Shown one piece after another: positions 1 to 8,282 of a stretch of DNA of 64,000 nucleotides. Both the position numbers and the translations under genes were made by a program. The stretch is from NCBI RefSeq assembly GCF_039531105.1, contig NZ_BAAAPK010000002.1, positions 1 through 64,000 of the forward strand. Reading direction: 5' to 3'. A model generated the notes under the pieces. It had not been told where the DNA came from, made no database searches, and worked only from the letters and a program-made list of their open reading frames with translations. Numbering within the stretch: the first letter of the stretch is position 1; every line of letters starts with the position of its first letter. Source of the stretch: Microbacterium lacus (GTDB taxonomy: Bacteria > Actinomycetota > Actinomycetes > Actinomycetales > Microbacteriaceae).

Positions 1-2
1 AC

Positions 3-377
3 CCGTCGCACTTCGTCTGGCAGCAGCTGGACTACGTCGCGTTCGTCCTGGATTTCGCCGAGCACATCTTCCACGTGCACGTGAAGGAGTCGATCACGAA
101 CCTCGACGGCCGCAACGGTGTGCTGGGCTCGCACCGGCCATGGGCCGACCCGCGCCGCGGGTGGACCTTCGTCTCGACCGGTCATGGCGCGGTGCGCTGG
201 GAGCCCCTCTTCCGCGCGCTCAACGCGATCGGCTACACCGGCCCCACGAGCGTCGAGTGGGAAGACGCCGGAATGGACCGCCTCATCGGCGCCCCCGAAG
301 CCCTCGCCTTCGTCCGCCGACTCAACGAGATCACGCCGCCCGCCGCCGCGTTCGACGCCGCCTTCTCGACCAAGTAA
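3..377 (+). CDS. sugar phosphate isomerase/epimerase family protein, C-terminal part
   Basis: The frame is open from the left edge of the window, so only the last 124 residues of a longer protein are seen. It reads PSHFVWQQLDYVAF, then FHVHVKES, and ends with an EWEDAGMDR segment and a short alpha-helical tail. This is the usual end of xylose-isomerase-like TIM-barrel proteins of the sugar phosphate isomerase/epimerase family. In that family the late barrel strands carry His, Lys and Glu metal or substrate ligands; the HVHVKES and VEWED segments fit these positions. Such proteins isomerise or epimerise sugars or inositols in the cytoplasm. The substrate cannot be told from this fragment. It converges with the hydrolase gene that follows, with only six bases between the stops. 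Confidence 0.8.
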   Translation, partial: PSHFVWQQLDYVAFVLDFAEHIFHVHVKESITNLDGRNGVLGSHRPWADPRRGWTFVSTGHGAVRWEPLFRALNAIGYTGPTSVEWEDAGMDRLIGAPEALAFVRRLNEITPPAAAFDAAFSTK

Positions 378-383
378 GGGCCG

Positions 384-1235
384 TCAGTCCCGGGCGGGGA
401 AGCGCGCGTCGAGCCATGCGAGGAGGTCGGCGAACACGCGCGCCCGATCGACCTCGTTGAAGATCTCGTGCCGCATGTCCGGGTAGACGAACGTCGTGAC
501 ATCCGTGAAGCCGGAGCGGGTGCGGTAGGCGTCGGCGAGCTTGTGCACGCTGACGGGACCCCCCACGGTGTCATCGCGCCCCACCATGAGGAGCGTCGGG
601 ATGTCGCGGCCGAGGTTGCGCTTCGGCTTGCCCATGAGGCGCGCCGCGTCGATCGGCCCGAACAGCTTCAGCAGCGGGGTGGATGTCGTCAGCGGATCGT
701 CGAGGAACGCCTGACCGACCGCGGCGTCGGTGGAGAGCCACTCCGTGCCGGTGGCGTCCTTGTGCTTCCACGGCGCGTTCAGGTCGCCCGAGTTCAGCGA
801 GCCGGGCCAGCGCAGCGCCGAGCCGCTCAGGACGAGCGCGTCGTACGCCTCGGCGTGGTCGTTCACGAGCATCTGCGCGAGGAACGACCCCCACGAGTGT
901 CCGAGGAGGATGAGCGGCAGGTCGGGGTTCTCGGCGCGGATCAGCTCGGTGAACTGCCACACCGCGTCCACGGTCGCGGGCAGTCCGCCCTTGCCGAGGC
1001 GGCCCAACCGTGATGGATCCTCGCTGTGCTGCTTGAGACCCGTGCGACCGTGGCCGCGGTGGTCGTCCGCGTACACCGCGAATCCGGCGGCGGTGAGCGC
1101 GGCGATCAGGTCGCTGTAGCGGCCCGCGTGCTCGCCGACCCCGTGAGCGAGCTGCACCACGCCCCGAGGTGTGCCCTGCGCGGGATGGACGTCGTAGACG
1201 ATCGCGATGCCGTGCGCATCGATGAACTCGGGCAT
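384..1235 (-). CDS. alpha/beta hydrolase, monoacylglycerol-lipase type
   Basis: A 283-residue cytoplasmic serine hydrolase with no signal peptide. The oxyanion-hole segment AHGVGEHAGRY lies at about 30-40, the nucleophile elbow GHSWG at 112-116 (Ser114), an acid in GRDDTVGG near 215-222 and the catalytic His in DMRHEIFNE near 250. The HGxGEH...GRY start and the lid region resemble lysophospholipase/monoacylglycerol lipase (hydrolase_4) proteins, which cleave glycerol or other carboxylic esters. The true substrate is unknown. The gene is transcribed away from the efflux gene at 1325, sharing an 89-bp divergent promoter region with it. Confidence 0.85.
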   Translation of the reverse strand: MPEFIDAHGIAIVYDVHPAQGTPRGVVQLAHGVGEHAGRYSDLIAALTAAGFAVYADDHRGHGRTGLKQHSEDPSRLGRLGKGGLPATVDAVWQFTELIRAENPDLPLILLGHSWGSFLAQMLVNDHAEAYDALVLSGSALRWPGSLNSGDLNAPWKHKDATGTEWLSTDAAVGQAFLDDPLTTSTPLLKLFGPIDAARLMGKPKRNLGRDIPTLLMVGRDDTVGGPVSVHKLADAYRTRSGFTDVTTFVYPDMRHEIFNEVDRARVFADLLAWLDARFPARD

Positions 1236-1304
1236 GGTGCGAGTCTAGACAGCGCCCGCCGGCATCCGCCCTCGTCGACTGCCGCACCTCTCGACATCCG
1301 GAGA

Positions 1305-1324
1305 TTGCTAGATAGACTAGCTAA
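1305..1324. promoter_or_regulatory. candidate MarR-type operator upstream of the efflux gene
   Basis: The dyad GCTAG-ATAGA-CTAGC occupies 1307-1321, inside TTGCTAGATAGACTAGCTAA, and abuts the ATG at 1325. A related dyad occurs just before the MarR gene at 2978. A-T-rich 15-20 bp dyads close to the start codon are typical of MarR self-regulated exporters. That the MarR protein binds here is an inference. Confidence 0.5.
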
Positions 1325-2971
1325 ATGACCGCATCGTCGTCCCGCGTCCGCTGGTTCGGGCTCGTCTTCATCAGCCTGGGCGTCGCCCTCATCATCGTCG
1401 ACTCGACGATCGTCAACGTCGCGATCCCCGCGATCGTGGACGACCTCGGCATCTCCTCCACCCAGGTCCAGTGGGTGCAGGAGGCCTACACCCTGGTCTT
1501 CGCCGCGCTGCTCCTGCTCTTCGGAAGCCTGGCCGACAAGTTCGGCAGACGCCGGATGATGCTCCTCGGCATCATCCTCTTCACGATCGCCTCGGTCATG
1601 GCAGGTCTCGCCCCCTCGGGCGACCTGCTGATCCTCGCCCGACTCATCCAGGGAGTCGGCGGTGCGATGGTGCTCCCCACCACCCTGTCGCTCATCAACG
1701 CGACCTTCCGGGGCCGCGAGCGCGGCATCGCCTTCGCGGTGTGGGGCTCGACGATCGGTGGCATGGTCGCCGTCGGCCCGCTCCTGGGCGGATGGCTCAC
1801 GACCGCGTTCTCGTGGCGGTGGGCGTTCGGCATCAACGTGCCCCTCGGCATCATCATCTTCATCGGCGTGCTGCTCACGGTCGCCGAGTCCCGCGAGCCG
1901 ACCTACGGGAAGATCGACTACCTCGGCGCCGTCCTGTCGGTCCTCGTCTTCGGCCCGCTCGTGTTCGGCCTGATCGAAGGCCGCACATACGGCTGGTGGC
2001 TCACCGACACGCCCATGGAGATCGGCGGATTCACCTGGCCGTTCGACCTGTCGCCCGTGCCGATCGCGTTCGCGATCTCCCTCCTCGCGCTCGTCGGGTT
2101 CATCACGTGGGAACTGCACCGCAAGCGCACCGGCAAGTCCGTCCTGCTGGAGTTCTCGCTCTTCCGCATCTCGTCTTTCCGCAACGGCAACATCGCCGCG
2201 ATGCTCATCTCGCTCGGCGAGTTCGGCATCATCCTCACCCTGCCGCTGTGGCTGCAGTTCGTCCTCGGATTCGACGCCCTGCAGACCGGTTTCCTCCTCC
2301 TCTCCCTCGCGATCGGGTCGTTCATGGCCAGCGGGTTCGCGGGAGCGACGTCGGGCAAGATCTCCCCGGTCACGATCGTGCGCGTCGGCCTCGTCGCCGA
2401 GATCATCGGCGTCGCCTCCGTCGGCCTCATCATCGGTCCGGACGCGGTGTGGGGATGGCTGATCCCGGCGCTGTTCGTCTATGGATTCGGCGTGGGCCTG
2501 GCCACCGCGCAGCTGACCGGCGTCATCCTGCAGGACGTCCCGGTCGAGATGTCCGGCCAGGGCTCGGGCACGCAGTCCACCGCCCGTCAGGTCGGCTCCG
2601 CGCTCGGCGTCGCGATCCTCGGCACGATCCTGTTCACCAGCACCGCCGGCATCCTCACGTCGTCTCTGCAGGAGCAGAACCTGCCCGCCGACCAGATCGA
2701 CCAGGTCGTGAGCGCCGTCGTCGACTCCGCGGGCGGCGCGATCGCAGGCCTCGAGGCCAACCCGCAGACGGCTGACATCGCGGATGCCGCCAAGACGGCG
2801 TTCTCGGACGGCACCCGCCTGTCCGCTTTCGCCGCGACCGGGTTCCTCGTGATCGGGCTCATCGCGACCTTCTCCCTCGGCGGGGCGCACAAGACACGGG
2901 AGCAGCAGGACGCCGAGGCGTCGACGGAGGCCGAGGCGAATTTACTTAGCAAGGATAATGAACTAAGCTAA
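1325..2971 (+). CDS. MFS transporter, DHA2 (14-helix drug exporter) family
   Basis: A 548-residue membrane protein of the drug:H+ antiporter-2 type. After a short N-terminus comes a first helix (VSLGVALIIVDSTIVNVAIP-like, with the acidic residue typical of DHA2). A motif A loop, GSLADKFGRRRMM, is near 62-74, and the motif C region GPLLGGWLTTAFSWRW is near 155-170. The remaining helices complete a 14-helix set, followed by a charged cytoplasmic tail rich in Glu and Ala. Family members export drugs, dyes or toxic metabolites in exchange for protons. It is the first gene of an operon with a MarR regulator 6 bp downstream and a second MFS gene, so induction by an exported compound through MarR is likely. 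The substrate is unknown. Confidence 0.92.
   Translation: MTASSSRVRWFGLVFISLGVALIIVDSTIVNVAIPAIVDDLGISSTQVQWVQEAYTLVFAALLLLFGSLADKFGRRRMMLLGIILFTIASVMAGLAPSGDLLILARLIQGVGGAMVLPTTLSLINATFRGRERGIAFAVWGSTIGGMVAVGPLLGGWLTTAFSWRWAFGINVPLGIIIFIGVLLTVAESREPTYGKIDYLGAVLSVLVFGPLVFGLIEGRTYGWWLTDTPMEIGGFTWPFDLSPVPIAFAISLLALVGFITWELHRKRTGKSVLLEFSLFRISSFRNGNIAAMLISLGEFGIILTLPLWLQFVLGFDALQTGFLLLSLAIGSFMASGFAGATSGKISPVTIVRVGLVAEIIGVASVGLIIGPDAVWGWLIPALFVYGFGVGLATAQLTGVILQDVPVEMSGQGSGTQSTARQVGSALGVAILGTILFTSTAGILTSSLQEQNLPADQIDQVVSAVVDSAGGAIAGLEANPQTADIADAAKTAFSDGTRLSAFAATGFLVIGLIATFSLGGAHKTREQQDAEASTEAEANLLSKDNELS
2945..2967. promoter_or_regulatory. candidate second MarR-type dyad before the regulator gene
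   Basis: CTTAG at 2945-2949 and CTAAG at 2963-2967 form an inverted repeat just before the MarR gene, inside the last codons of the upstream exporter gene. TTAGC/GCTAA half-sites match the dyad at 1307-1321. An AAGGA ribosome-binding site follows at about 2969. It may give the regulator its own promoter or an internal control point. Confidence 0.4.
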
Positions 2972-2977
2972 GGATCA

Positions 2978-3421
2978 ATGACCGACAGCGCAGCATCCCC
3001 CCACGACCTTTCCCAGGAGGCGTCGGATCTGCGTATCGCCACGTTCCGCCTCGCCCGCCGCATGCGCACGCAGCGCGCGGTCGACTCGATGAGCGACGGC
3101 CAGTTCGGTGTGCTCGCCGTGCTGTTCCTGCACGGCCCGCATACGCTCACCCAGCTCGCCGACCGCGAGCGTGTGTCGGCGCCGGCGATGACCCGCACCG
3201 TGAACTGCCTGCAGGATGCCGGCTACATCACCCGCGGCGCGGATGAGAGCGACGGCCGCAAGGTCGTGATCGACCTGACCGCATCGGGCCGCGCCGTGGT
3301 CGATGAGACCGCCCGACGCCGCGACGCGTGGGTCGAGGAGGCGCTGGCCGAGCTCGAACCCGGCGAGCGCGAGACCCTCGCGAAGGCCGCCGAGATCATG
3401 GGGCGGATGGTGAACCGATGA
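2978..3421 (+). CDS. MarR family transcriptional regulator
   Basis: A 147-residue winged-helix protein. The N-terminal helix (DLSQEASDLRIATFRLARRMR) and C-terminal helices would form the dimer interface. The DNA-binding core runs from LTQLADRERVSAPAMTRTVNCLQDAGYI (recognition helix) to the wing ADESDGRKVVIDLTASG, which carries the conserved D-x-R of MarR wings. The gene is preceded by AAGGA and overlaps the start of the next MFS gene by 4 bp (ATGA). It sits between two exporters, so it is most likely a ligand-released repressor of both; the two dyads at 1307 and 2945 are its likely sites. The ligand is unknown. Confidence 0.92.
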   Translation: MTDSAASPHDLSQEASDLRIATFRLARRMRTQRAVDSMSDGQFGVLAVLFLHGPHTLTQLADRERVSAPAMTRTVNCLQDAGYITRGADESDGRKVVIDLTASGRAVVDETARRRDAWVEEALAELEPGERETLAKAAEIMGRMVNR

Positions 3422-4764
3422 GCGCCATGTTCCGGTCCTTCTCGGTCTTCAACTACCGCGTGTGGTTCATCGGCGCGCTCGTGTCCAACATCGGCGCGTG
3501 GATGCAGGCCACCGCGCAGAACTGGGTCGTGCTCACCGAGCTCACCGACAACGACGCGGCCGCGATGGGCATCACGATGGCCCTCCAGTTCGCCCCGCCG
3601 CTGCTGCTGGTCGGTGTGACGGGATGGGTGGCGGACCGGTTCGAACGGCGCAAGCTCCTCATGGTGACGCAGGGTGTGCTGCTGCTCCTCGCGATCGCGC
3701 TCGGCGTCATGATCCTCACCGGGTCGATGACGCTCCCGATCATGTACGGTTTCGCCCTCGCGCTCGGCGTCGTGACGGCGTTCGACAACCCGGCGCGGCA
3801 GGCGTTCGTCTCCGACGTGGTCACGCGCGAGAACGCATCGAACGCGGTCGCTCTGAACGCGGCATCCTTCAACGGCGCCCGCATGATCGGCCCCGCCGTC
3901 GCGGGCGTGCTCATCGTGGCCGTCGGGACGGGCTGGGTGTTCCTGGTCAACGCCGTGACGTTCTTCGGCATGATCATCGCCCTCATGCTGATCCGTCCCC
4001 ACGAGCTCATGCCGCGGGTGAACACGGCGGGCGCCTCGCGCCTGGCGGACGGCTTCCGTTATGTCGGCAAGCGCCCCGACCTGATCGTCATCTTCGCGAT
4101 GGTGTTCCTGGTCGGCGCGTTCGGAATGAACTTCCCGATCTTCGCCTCGACGATGGCACTGGAGTTCGGCCGCGACGCCGACGGGTTCGGGCTGTTGAGC
4201 TCGATCCTTGCGATCGGGTCCCTCGCGGGCGCCCTGCTGGCCGCGCGCCGCGACCGGGCGCGCCTGCGCGTCGTGGTCGGCGGGACGATCCTGTTCGCGG
4301 CGGCAGCCGGAGTGTCGGCGCTCATGCCCGGGTACTGGGCGTATGCCGCCACCCTCATGTTCACCGGATTCGCGGTGGTCACGATGCTCACGACCGCGAA
4401 CGGCTACGTGCAGACCACGACCGATCCGGCGCTGCGCGGTCGAGTCCTCGCGCTGTACATGGCGATCCTGATGGGCGGCACCCCGATCGGCGCGCCGATC
4501 GTCGGATGGGTCGCGGCGGAGTACGGCCCGCGCATGGCGATCCTCCTGGGCGCTGCGGCCGCCTTGGTGGCGTTCGCGATCGGCGCGACCTGGCTCCTGG
4601 CGTCGGGGCGCGTACGCCGCAGCGAGAACCGGCGGTTCCGGCTCACGATCGATGAGACCCTGCCGATCGCGGTGATCGCGCCGGCACCGGAGGAGTTCTC
4701 GGATCAGGTCGCCGAGACCACCCCGCTGCGCCTTCCTCCCCCACCCCTGCGTCGCGCGGGCTGA
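3418..4764 (+). CDS. MFS transporter, enterobactin-exporter/MFS_3 type
   Basis: A 448-residue, 12-helix major facilitator protein. The ATG at 3418 is chosen because it overlaps the MarR stop (ATGA) and starts directly on MSAMFRSFSVFNYRVWFIGALVSNIGAWMQ, the standard N-terminus of this family. Motif A-like loop GWVADRFERRKLL follows helix 2. FDNPARQAFVSDVV and NASNAVALNAASFNGARMIGPAVAG are family hallmarks. The C-terminal tail after the last helix is about 60 residues, Pro- and Arg-rich, and cytoplasmic. Relatives export siderophores or drugs. It is translationally coupled to the MarR gene, which suggests a two-pump efflux operon under one regulator. Confidence 0.9.
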   Translation: MSAMFRSFSVFNYRVWFIGALVSNIGAWMQATAQNWVVLTELTDNDAAAMGITMALQFAPPLLLVGVTGWVADRFERRKLLMVTQGVLLLLAIALGVMILTGSMTLPIMYGFALALGVVTAFDNPARQAFVSDVVTRENASNAVALNAASFNGARMIGPAVAGVLIVAVGTGWVFLVNAVTFFGMIIALMLIRPHELMPRVNTAGASRLADGFRYVGKRPDLIVIFAMVFLVGAFGMNFPIFASTMALEFGRDADGFGLLSSILAIGSLAGALLAARRDRARLRVVVGGTILFAAAAGVSALMPGYWAYAATLMFTGFAVVTMLTTANGYVQTTTDPALRGRVLALYMAILMGGTPIGAPIVGWVAAEYGPRMAILLGAAAALVAFAIGATWLLASGRVRRSENRRFRLTIDETLPIAVIAPAPEEFSDQVAETTPLRLPPPPLRRAG

Positions 4765-4780
4765 GCCTCGCGCTCGCTTC

Positions 4781-4843
4781 GCCGAGCGCACGGCTTCGCC
4801 ACCAGAGCACGACGTCCGTGCGCGAAGAACCCGTGCGCTCGGC
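4781..4843. terminator. bidirectional hairpin between convergent genes
   Basis: GCCGAGCGCACGG at 4781-4793 and CCGTGCGCTCGGC at 4831-4843 are perfect 13-bp inverted arms. A second, competing pair (GAACCCG / CGGGTTC) lies near 4827-4850. There is no clear U-run on either side. The position between two converging genes, and nothing else in this 114-bp gap, fits a shared terminator. Confidence 0.55.
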
Positions 4844-4878
4844 GCGGGTTCGTGCACTCGACGCGCACAAGGAGCGGC

Positions 4879-6117
4879 TCAGCGCACCCCGATGCGCTCG
4901 AGGTGCGCGTTCGCGAAGCGGCGACCGGGGTCGCGGGCCTCGAAGACCGCGCGTGCGTCGGCCAGGCGCGGATGCACGCGCGCCATGTCGGCGGCGTCGA
5001 ACAGGTGCAGCTTGCCCCAGTGCGGGCGCGCATCGAACGGCGCGAGCGCCTGCTCGACCGCCGGCAGCACGGCGCGGACGCCGGCGTCGTCGTTGTGCCA
5101 CGTGAAGTGGATCGCGAGGAAGTCGCGCTCGTACGCGCCGCTCAGCCAGAGATCATCGGATGCCGCCGTCCGCAGCTCCGACACGAACAGGACCGGCTGC
5201 ACGAGCGGCGCGAGCTCGCGCATCGCCTGCAGCGCCGCCGACGCAGAGGACCGTGGCACGAAGTACTCGCTCTGGATCTCGTCGCCGAAGGACGGCTTCC
5301 CATCCAGCCGGAAGTGCGGGAGCCGCTCCATCCACGGGCCCGGGACACCACCGAGCACCGTGAGATCGGGGAGCCCCTGGAGCGGGTTCGCCTCGATCAC
5401 GCGCGTCCCGTCCAGCAGCACGTCCGCGACCGCGTCGTCGTCTGCCTCGAGGCGCGTCTTCACCCACACATCGCCGAGAAGCTCCGGCTCCCAGCGTGTG
5501 AACACCGACACGCTGTAGCCGGCGCCGGTCACCTCGTCGAAGCGCTCGAGCGCGGCATCCCACGACACGTTCTGGTAGACGTCCTGCCGCGCGCGGTAGG
5601 ACGGCTGCACCGCGAGCGTGAGCGCCACGACGACGCCGAACGCGCCGAGCCCGACCGCGAGCGCCGCGAAGTCGGGTTCCCCGCGCCGCACGTCGTGCAC
5701 GTCGCCGTCGGCGCCGACGAAACGGATGCCGCGCACCGCGCTCGTGAGGACGCCGTTGCGATCACCCGACCCGTGCGTGCCCGTCGCGGTCGCCCCACCC
5801 ACGGAGATGTGCGGGAGGGAGCCGAGGTTGTGCAGCGCCCACCCGCGCCCGTCGAGCCAGAGCGCGAGCTCGCCGTAGCGTGTGCCGGCTGCCACCTCGA
5901 CGGTGCGGGCGTCCTCATCGAGCACGAACCCGCCCGACAGCCCGGCGAGGTCGATCAGGGTGCCGGTCGTGTCCGGCAGGTCGGTGAAGGAATGGCGCGT
6001 GCCGAGGGCGTGCACCGGACCGTCGCCGGCGACCGCGCGCCGGACCTCCTCGACGCTGGAGGCGCTCACGATGCGCGGAGCGGTGTAGACGTGGGTTCCG
6101 GCCCAGTTCTGCGGCAT
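4879..6117 (-). CDS. FAD-dependent alditol oxidase (AldO/XyoA type)
   Basis: A 412-residue vanillyl-alcohol-oxidase-fold flavoprotein. The N-terminal FAD domain contains ALGTRHSFTDL near 38-48, whose His matches the residue that binds FAD covalently in characterised alditol oxidases, and GSLPHISVGGATATGTHGSG near 99-118. The C-terminal half has EIQSEYFVPR and, near the end, RPHWGKLH, both typical of the sugar-alcohol/aldonolactone oxidase branch. There is no signal peptide, so it acts in the cytoplasm. It would oxidise polyols such as xylitol or sorbitol to aldoses with production of H2O2. Aldonolactone oxidase is the main alternative. It stands alone, back-to-back with the luciferase-like gene. 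Confidence 0.85.
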   Translation of the reverse strand: MPQNWAGTHVYTAPRIVSASSVEEVRRAVAGDGPVHALGTRHSFTDLPDTTGTLIDLAGLSGGFVLDEDARTVEVAAGTRYGELALWLDGRGWALHNLGSLPHISVGGATATGTHGSGDRNGVLTSAVRGIRFVGADGDVHDVRRGEPDFAALAVGLGAFGVVVALTLAVQPSYRARQDVYQNVSWDAALERFDEVTGAGYSVSVFTRWEPELLGDVWVKTRLEADDDAVADVLLDGTRVIEANPLQGLPDLTVLGGVPGPWMERLPHFRLDGKPSFGDEIQSEYFVPRSSASAALQAMRELAPLVQPVLFVSELRTAASDDLWLSGAYERDFLAIHFTWHNDDAGVRAVLPAVEQALAPFDARPHWGKLHLFDAADMARVHPRLADARAVFEARDPGRRFANAHLERIGVR

Positions 6118-6151
6118 CCCCTCACCCTACGCGCGCACCCGGAGGCGTAGC

Positions 6152-7045
6152 GTGGCCCGGGTGAGACACGGAATCGTCATCCTCCCCCAGACCGACTGGC
6201 CGGATGCCGCACAGAAGTGGCGGCGAGCGGAGGAGTACGGCTTCGATCACGCGTGGACGTACGACCACCTGTCCTGGCGGAGTCTCGCAAACCAGCGCTG
6301 GCACGCGACGATCCCGACCCTCACCGCGGCCGCGACCGTCACGGGGCGCATGCGCCTGGGCCTGTTCGTGGCGAGCCCCAACTTCCGGCATCCCGTTCCG
6401 TTCGCGAAGGAGCTGGCGACCCTCGACGACATCGCCGGCGGCCGCCTGATCGTCGGGGTCGGCTCGGGCGGGACCGGATTCGATGCGACGGTGCTCGGAC
6501 AGCGGATGCTGACCCCCCGCGAACGCCACGACCGATACGTCGAGTTCGCCGACGCGCTCGACACGCTCCTGCGGTTCGAGGAGCCCGGCTCGGGCGGGAT
6601 CTGGTTCCGCGGCGACTGGTTCACCGCCGACGCCGCACGCATGGTGGGCGCGCCGGCGCAGGAGCCGCGCGCACCGCTCTGGCTGGCCGGCAACGGTCCG
6701 AAGGCGATCCGCTACGCCGCCGCCCGCGGCGACGGGTGGATCACGACCGGTGGGCCCGAAGAGGACCGCGAGGACTGGTGGCGCGGTGTCGCGGACCTCG
6801 CCCGCCGCTTCGAGGATGCCGCCGAAGCGGTGGGCCGGCCGCATATCGCCCGCGTCCTGTCCCTGGACAACGAAGTGGCGTATTCGCTGCGCAGTGCCGC
6901 CGCGTACCGTGACGAGGTGGCCCGGGCGGCCGAGCTGGGCTTCACCGACGTCGTCGCGCACTGGCCGCGCGAGAGCGGACTGTACGCCGGCGACGAGGCC
7001 GTGCTGGATGACGTTGCCGACCGCCTGGGGTCGACACGACCCTGA
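6152..7045 (+). CDS. LLM-class (luciferase-like) flavin-dependent oxidoreductase
   Basis: A 297-residue TIM-barrel protein of the bacterial luciferase superfamily. The GTG at 6152 follows GGAGG with a 6-nt spacer. Diagnostic stretches are FDHAWTYDHLSWR, VTGRMRLGLFVASPNFRHP, LDDIAGGRLIVGVGSGGTGFDATVLG and PLWLAGNGPKAIRYAARGDGW. Members use FMN or F420 to oxidise or reduce diverse substrates. Cofactor and substrate cannot be set from sequence alone, although a CofE homologue (33669) shows that F420 may be available. There is no operon partner: the next gene has its own promoter region. Confidence 0.85.
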   Translation: MARVRHGIVILPQTDWPDAAQKWRRAEEYGFDHAWTYDHLSWRSLANQRWHATIPTLTAAATVTGRMRLGLFVASPNFRHPVPFAKELATLDDIAGGRLIVGVGSGGTGFDATVLGQRMLTPRERHDRYVEFADALDTLLRFEEPGSGGIWFRGDWFTADAARMVGAPAQEPRAPLWLAGNGPKAIRYAAARGDGWITTGGPEEDREDWWRGVADLARRFEDAAEAVGRPHIARVLSLDNEVAYSLRSAAAYRDEVARAAELGFTDVVAHWPRESGLYAGDEAVLDDVADRLGSTRP

Positions 7046-7099
7046 CGTCCGCCGTCACGTGGCCTGGGCGTGCGGATACCGACCCCTATGCTGAGCGCC

Positions 7100-7492
7100 A
7101 TGACTGCTCTCACATCAATCACTCAGCAAGCGGATGTCACCGGCCTCACCGCGGTGCAGGGCTTCTTCGGCCTCGTCATCTACATCATCATCGTCATCGC
7201 GCTGTGGAAGGTCTTCACGAAGGCCGGCTACCCGGGCTGGCTCGCGATCATCCCGATCGTGAACGCGTTCGTCCTGGTCAAGATCGCCGGCTTCTCGGCG
7301 TGGCTCGGGCTTCTGTACCTGATCCCGATCGTGAACATCATCTTCCACATCATCGTCTCGCTCCGCGTCGGCAAGGGGTTCGGCCAGGGTGCGGTGTTCT
7401 CGATCTTCCTGCTGTGGCTCCTCTCCGCGATCGGCTACCTGATCCTGGGGTTCGGCTCGGCGACGTACGACAAGAACCGCGTCACCGCCTGA
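7100..7492 (+). CDS. DUF5684-like small integral membrane protein
   Basis: About 130 residues with four predicted membrane segments: GFFGLVIYIIIVIALWKVF, LAIIPIVNAFVLVKIAG, WLGLLYLIPIVNIIFHIIV and VFSIFLLWLLSAIGYLIL. Two IPIVN motifs mark an internal duplication. A GYPGWLAIIPIVN loop is characteristic of DUF5684 proteins, sometimes annotated as signal-peptidase-I-like, but no catalytic residues are present. The ATG at 7100 is preferred over an in-frame ATG at 7088; neither has a good ribosome-binding site. Function unknown. Confidence 0.75.
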   Translation: MTALTSITQQADVTGLTAVQGFFGLVIYIIIVIALWKVFTKAGYPGWLAIIPIVNAFVLVKIAGFSAWLGLLYLIPIVNIIFHIIVSLRVGKGFGQGAVFSIFLLWLLSAIGYLILGFGSATYDKNRVTA

Positions 7493-7508
7493 GCGGTCCC
7501 GCGCACAC

Positions 7509-7538
7509 GGGCGCGTCCGGCTTCGGCCAGGCGCGCCC
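7509..7538. terminator. short hairpin between convergent genes
   Basis: GGGCGCG (7509-7515) and CGCGCCC (7532-7538) form a 7-bp stem that ends at the stop codon of the minus-strand gene at 7539. It may serve the membrane-protein gene on the plus strand and the SUMF1-fold gene on the minus strand. Weak evidence: short arms and no T-run. Confidence 0.35.
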
Positions 7539-8282
7539 TCAGCGTCTCGGCGTCCATCCGGACGGCAACGGGCCGTCCGGATCGGCGCGTTCCCGGTCGG
7601 CCCGAGCCGACCAGCCCTGCGCGGCATCCGTCCCGTCGAAGCCGCCGCGTGCGAACCGCACGCCGACGTCGTCATGGTGCATGCGCGGAGCCCCGCCCCG
7701 CCGCGTGGAGGCGCGCACGCTCCACGCGTCATCTGCGTATCCGCCGCCGCGGAAGACGCGGTACTGGTCGTACCGGGCGGGGTCCAGGAGGTCCCAGCAC
7801 CACTCCCAGACGTTGCCGAGCGTGTCGAACAGTCCGTTGAGATTCGGGAGCTTGCCGCCGATCTCCTGCGGCGCGCTCACCCCGTCCGCCGCGGTCCAGG
7901 CGACCTCGGCGAGCGGACCGTAGTGCGGCCCGGTCGACCCCGCGCGGCACGCGTACTCCCACTCGGCCTCGGTCGGCAGGCGGTAGCCGTCGGAGTCGAC
8001 ATGCCACGTGACCTCCTCGCCGTCGAACGTGTACGCCGCGTCGAGGCCTTCCCATTCGGAGGCCGCATTGCACAGTCGGACCGCGCGGAGCCAGCTGACA
8101 TCGGTCGCGGGACGCCGCGGGTGGCGCGCCGGCTCGCCGAGGAGCTCCGCCTGCAGCTCCTGCGTGACCGGATACACGCCGATCTCGAAGCCCTCGAGCT
8201 CGACGGTCCACCGGCGCTTGCGCCGCGCATCGTGCAGGGTGACGCGTCCCGGCGCGATGCGCGCCATCTCGATGTCGGTCAC
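7539..8282 (-). CDS. formylglycine-generating-enzyme (SUMF1) fold protein without the catalytic cysteine pair
   Basis: A 247-residue SUMF1/FGE-sulfatase fold protein. The GTG at 8282 overlaps the stop of the transglutaminase gene (GTGA); longer upstream frames would run through that gene. Fold signatures are GFEIGVYPVTQE near 30, GYRLPTEAEWEYACRAG near 105-121, LFDTLGNVWEWCWD near 155-168 and VFRGGGYADDAWSVRAS near 180-197, ending in VGVRFAR. True formylglycine-generating enzymes have two copper-binding cysteines in the segment after the RGGSW motif. Here that segment reads ASTRRGGAPRM and has none, so sulfatase activation is unlikely. A hydroxylase, nonhaem-iron or purely binding role is possible. 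It is the last gene of the ATP-grasp/alpha-E/transglutaminase operon. Confidence 0.8.
   Translation of the reverse strand: MTDIEMARIAPGRVTLHDARRKRRWTVELEGFEIGVYPVTQELQAELLGEPARHPRRPATDVSWLRAVRLCNAASEWEGLDAAYTFDGEEVTWHVDSDGYRLPTEAEWEYACRAGSTGPHYGPLAEVAWTAADGVSAPQEIGGKLPNLNGLFDTLGNVWEWCWDLLDPARYDQYRVFRGGGYADDAWSVRASTRRGGAPRMHHDDVGVRFARGGFDGTDAAQGWSARADRERADPDGPLPSGWTPRR

Noticed and set aside
1106..2890. Minus-strand 594-codon open frame opposite the first exporter
   Set aside because: The translation is nearly all Asp, Glu, Arg and Gly with no fold. The plus strand codes for a clear 14-helix transporter.
7539..8282. EgtB (ergothioneine) identity for the SUMF1-fold protein
   Set aside because: The N-terminal DinB-like iron-binding domain with HxxxHxE is missing and no egt genes are adjacent.
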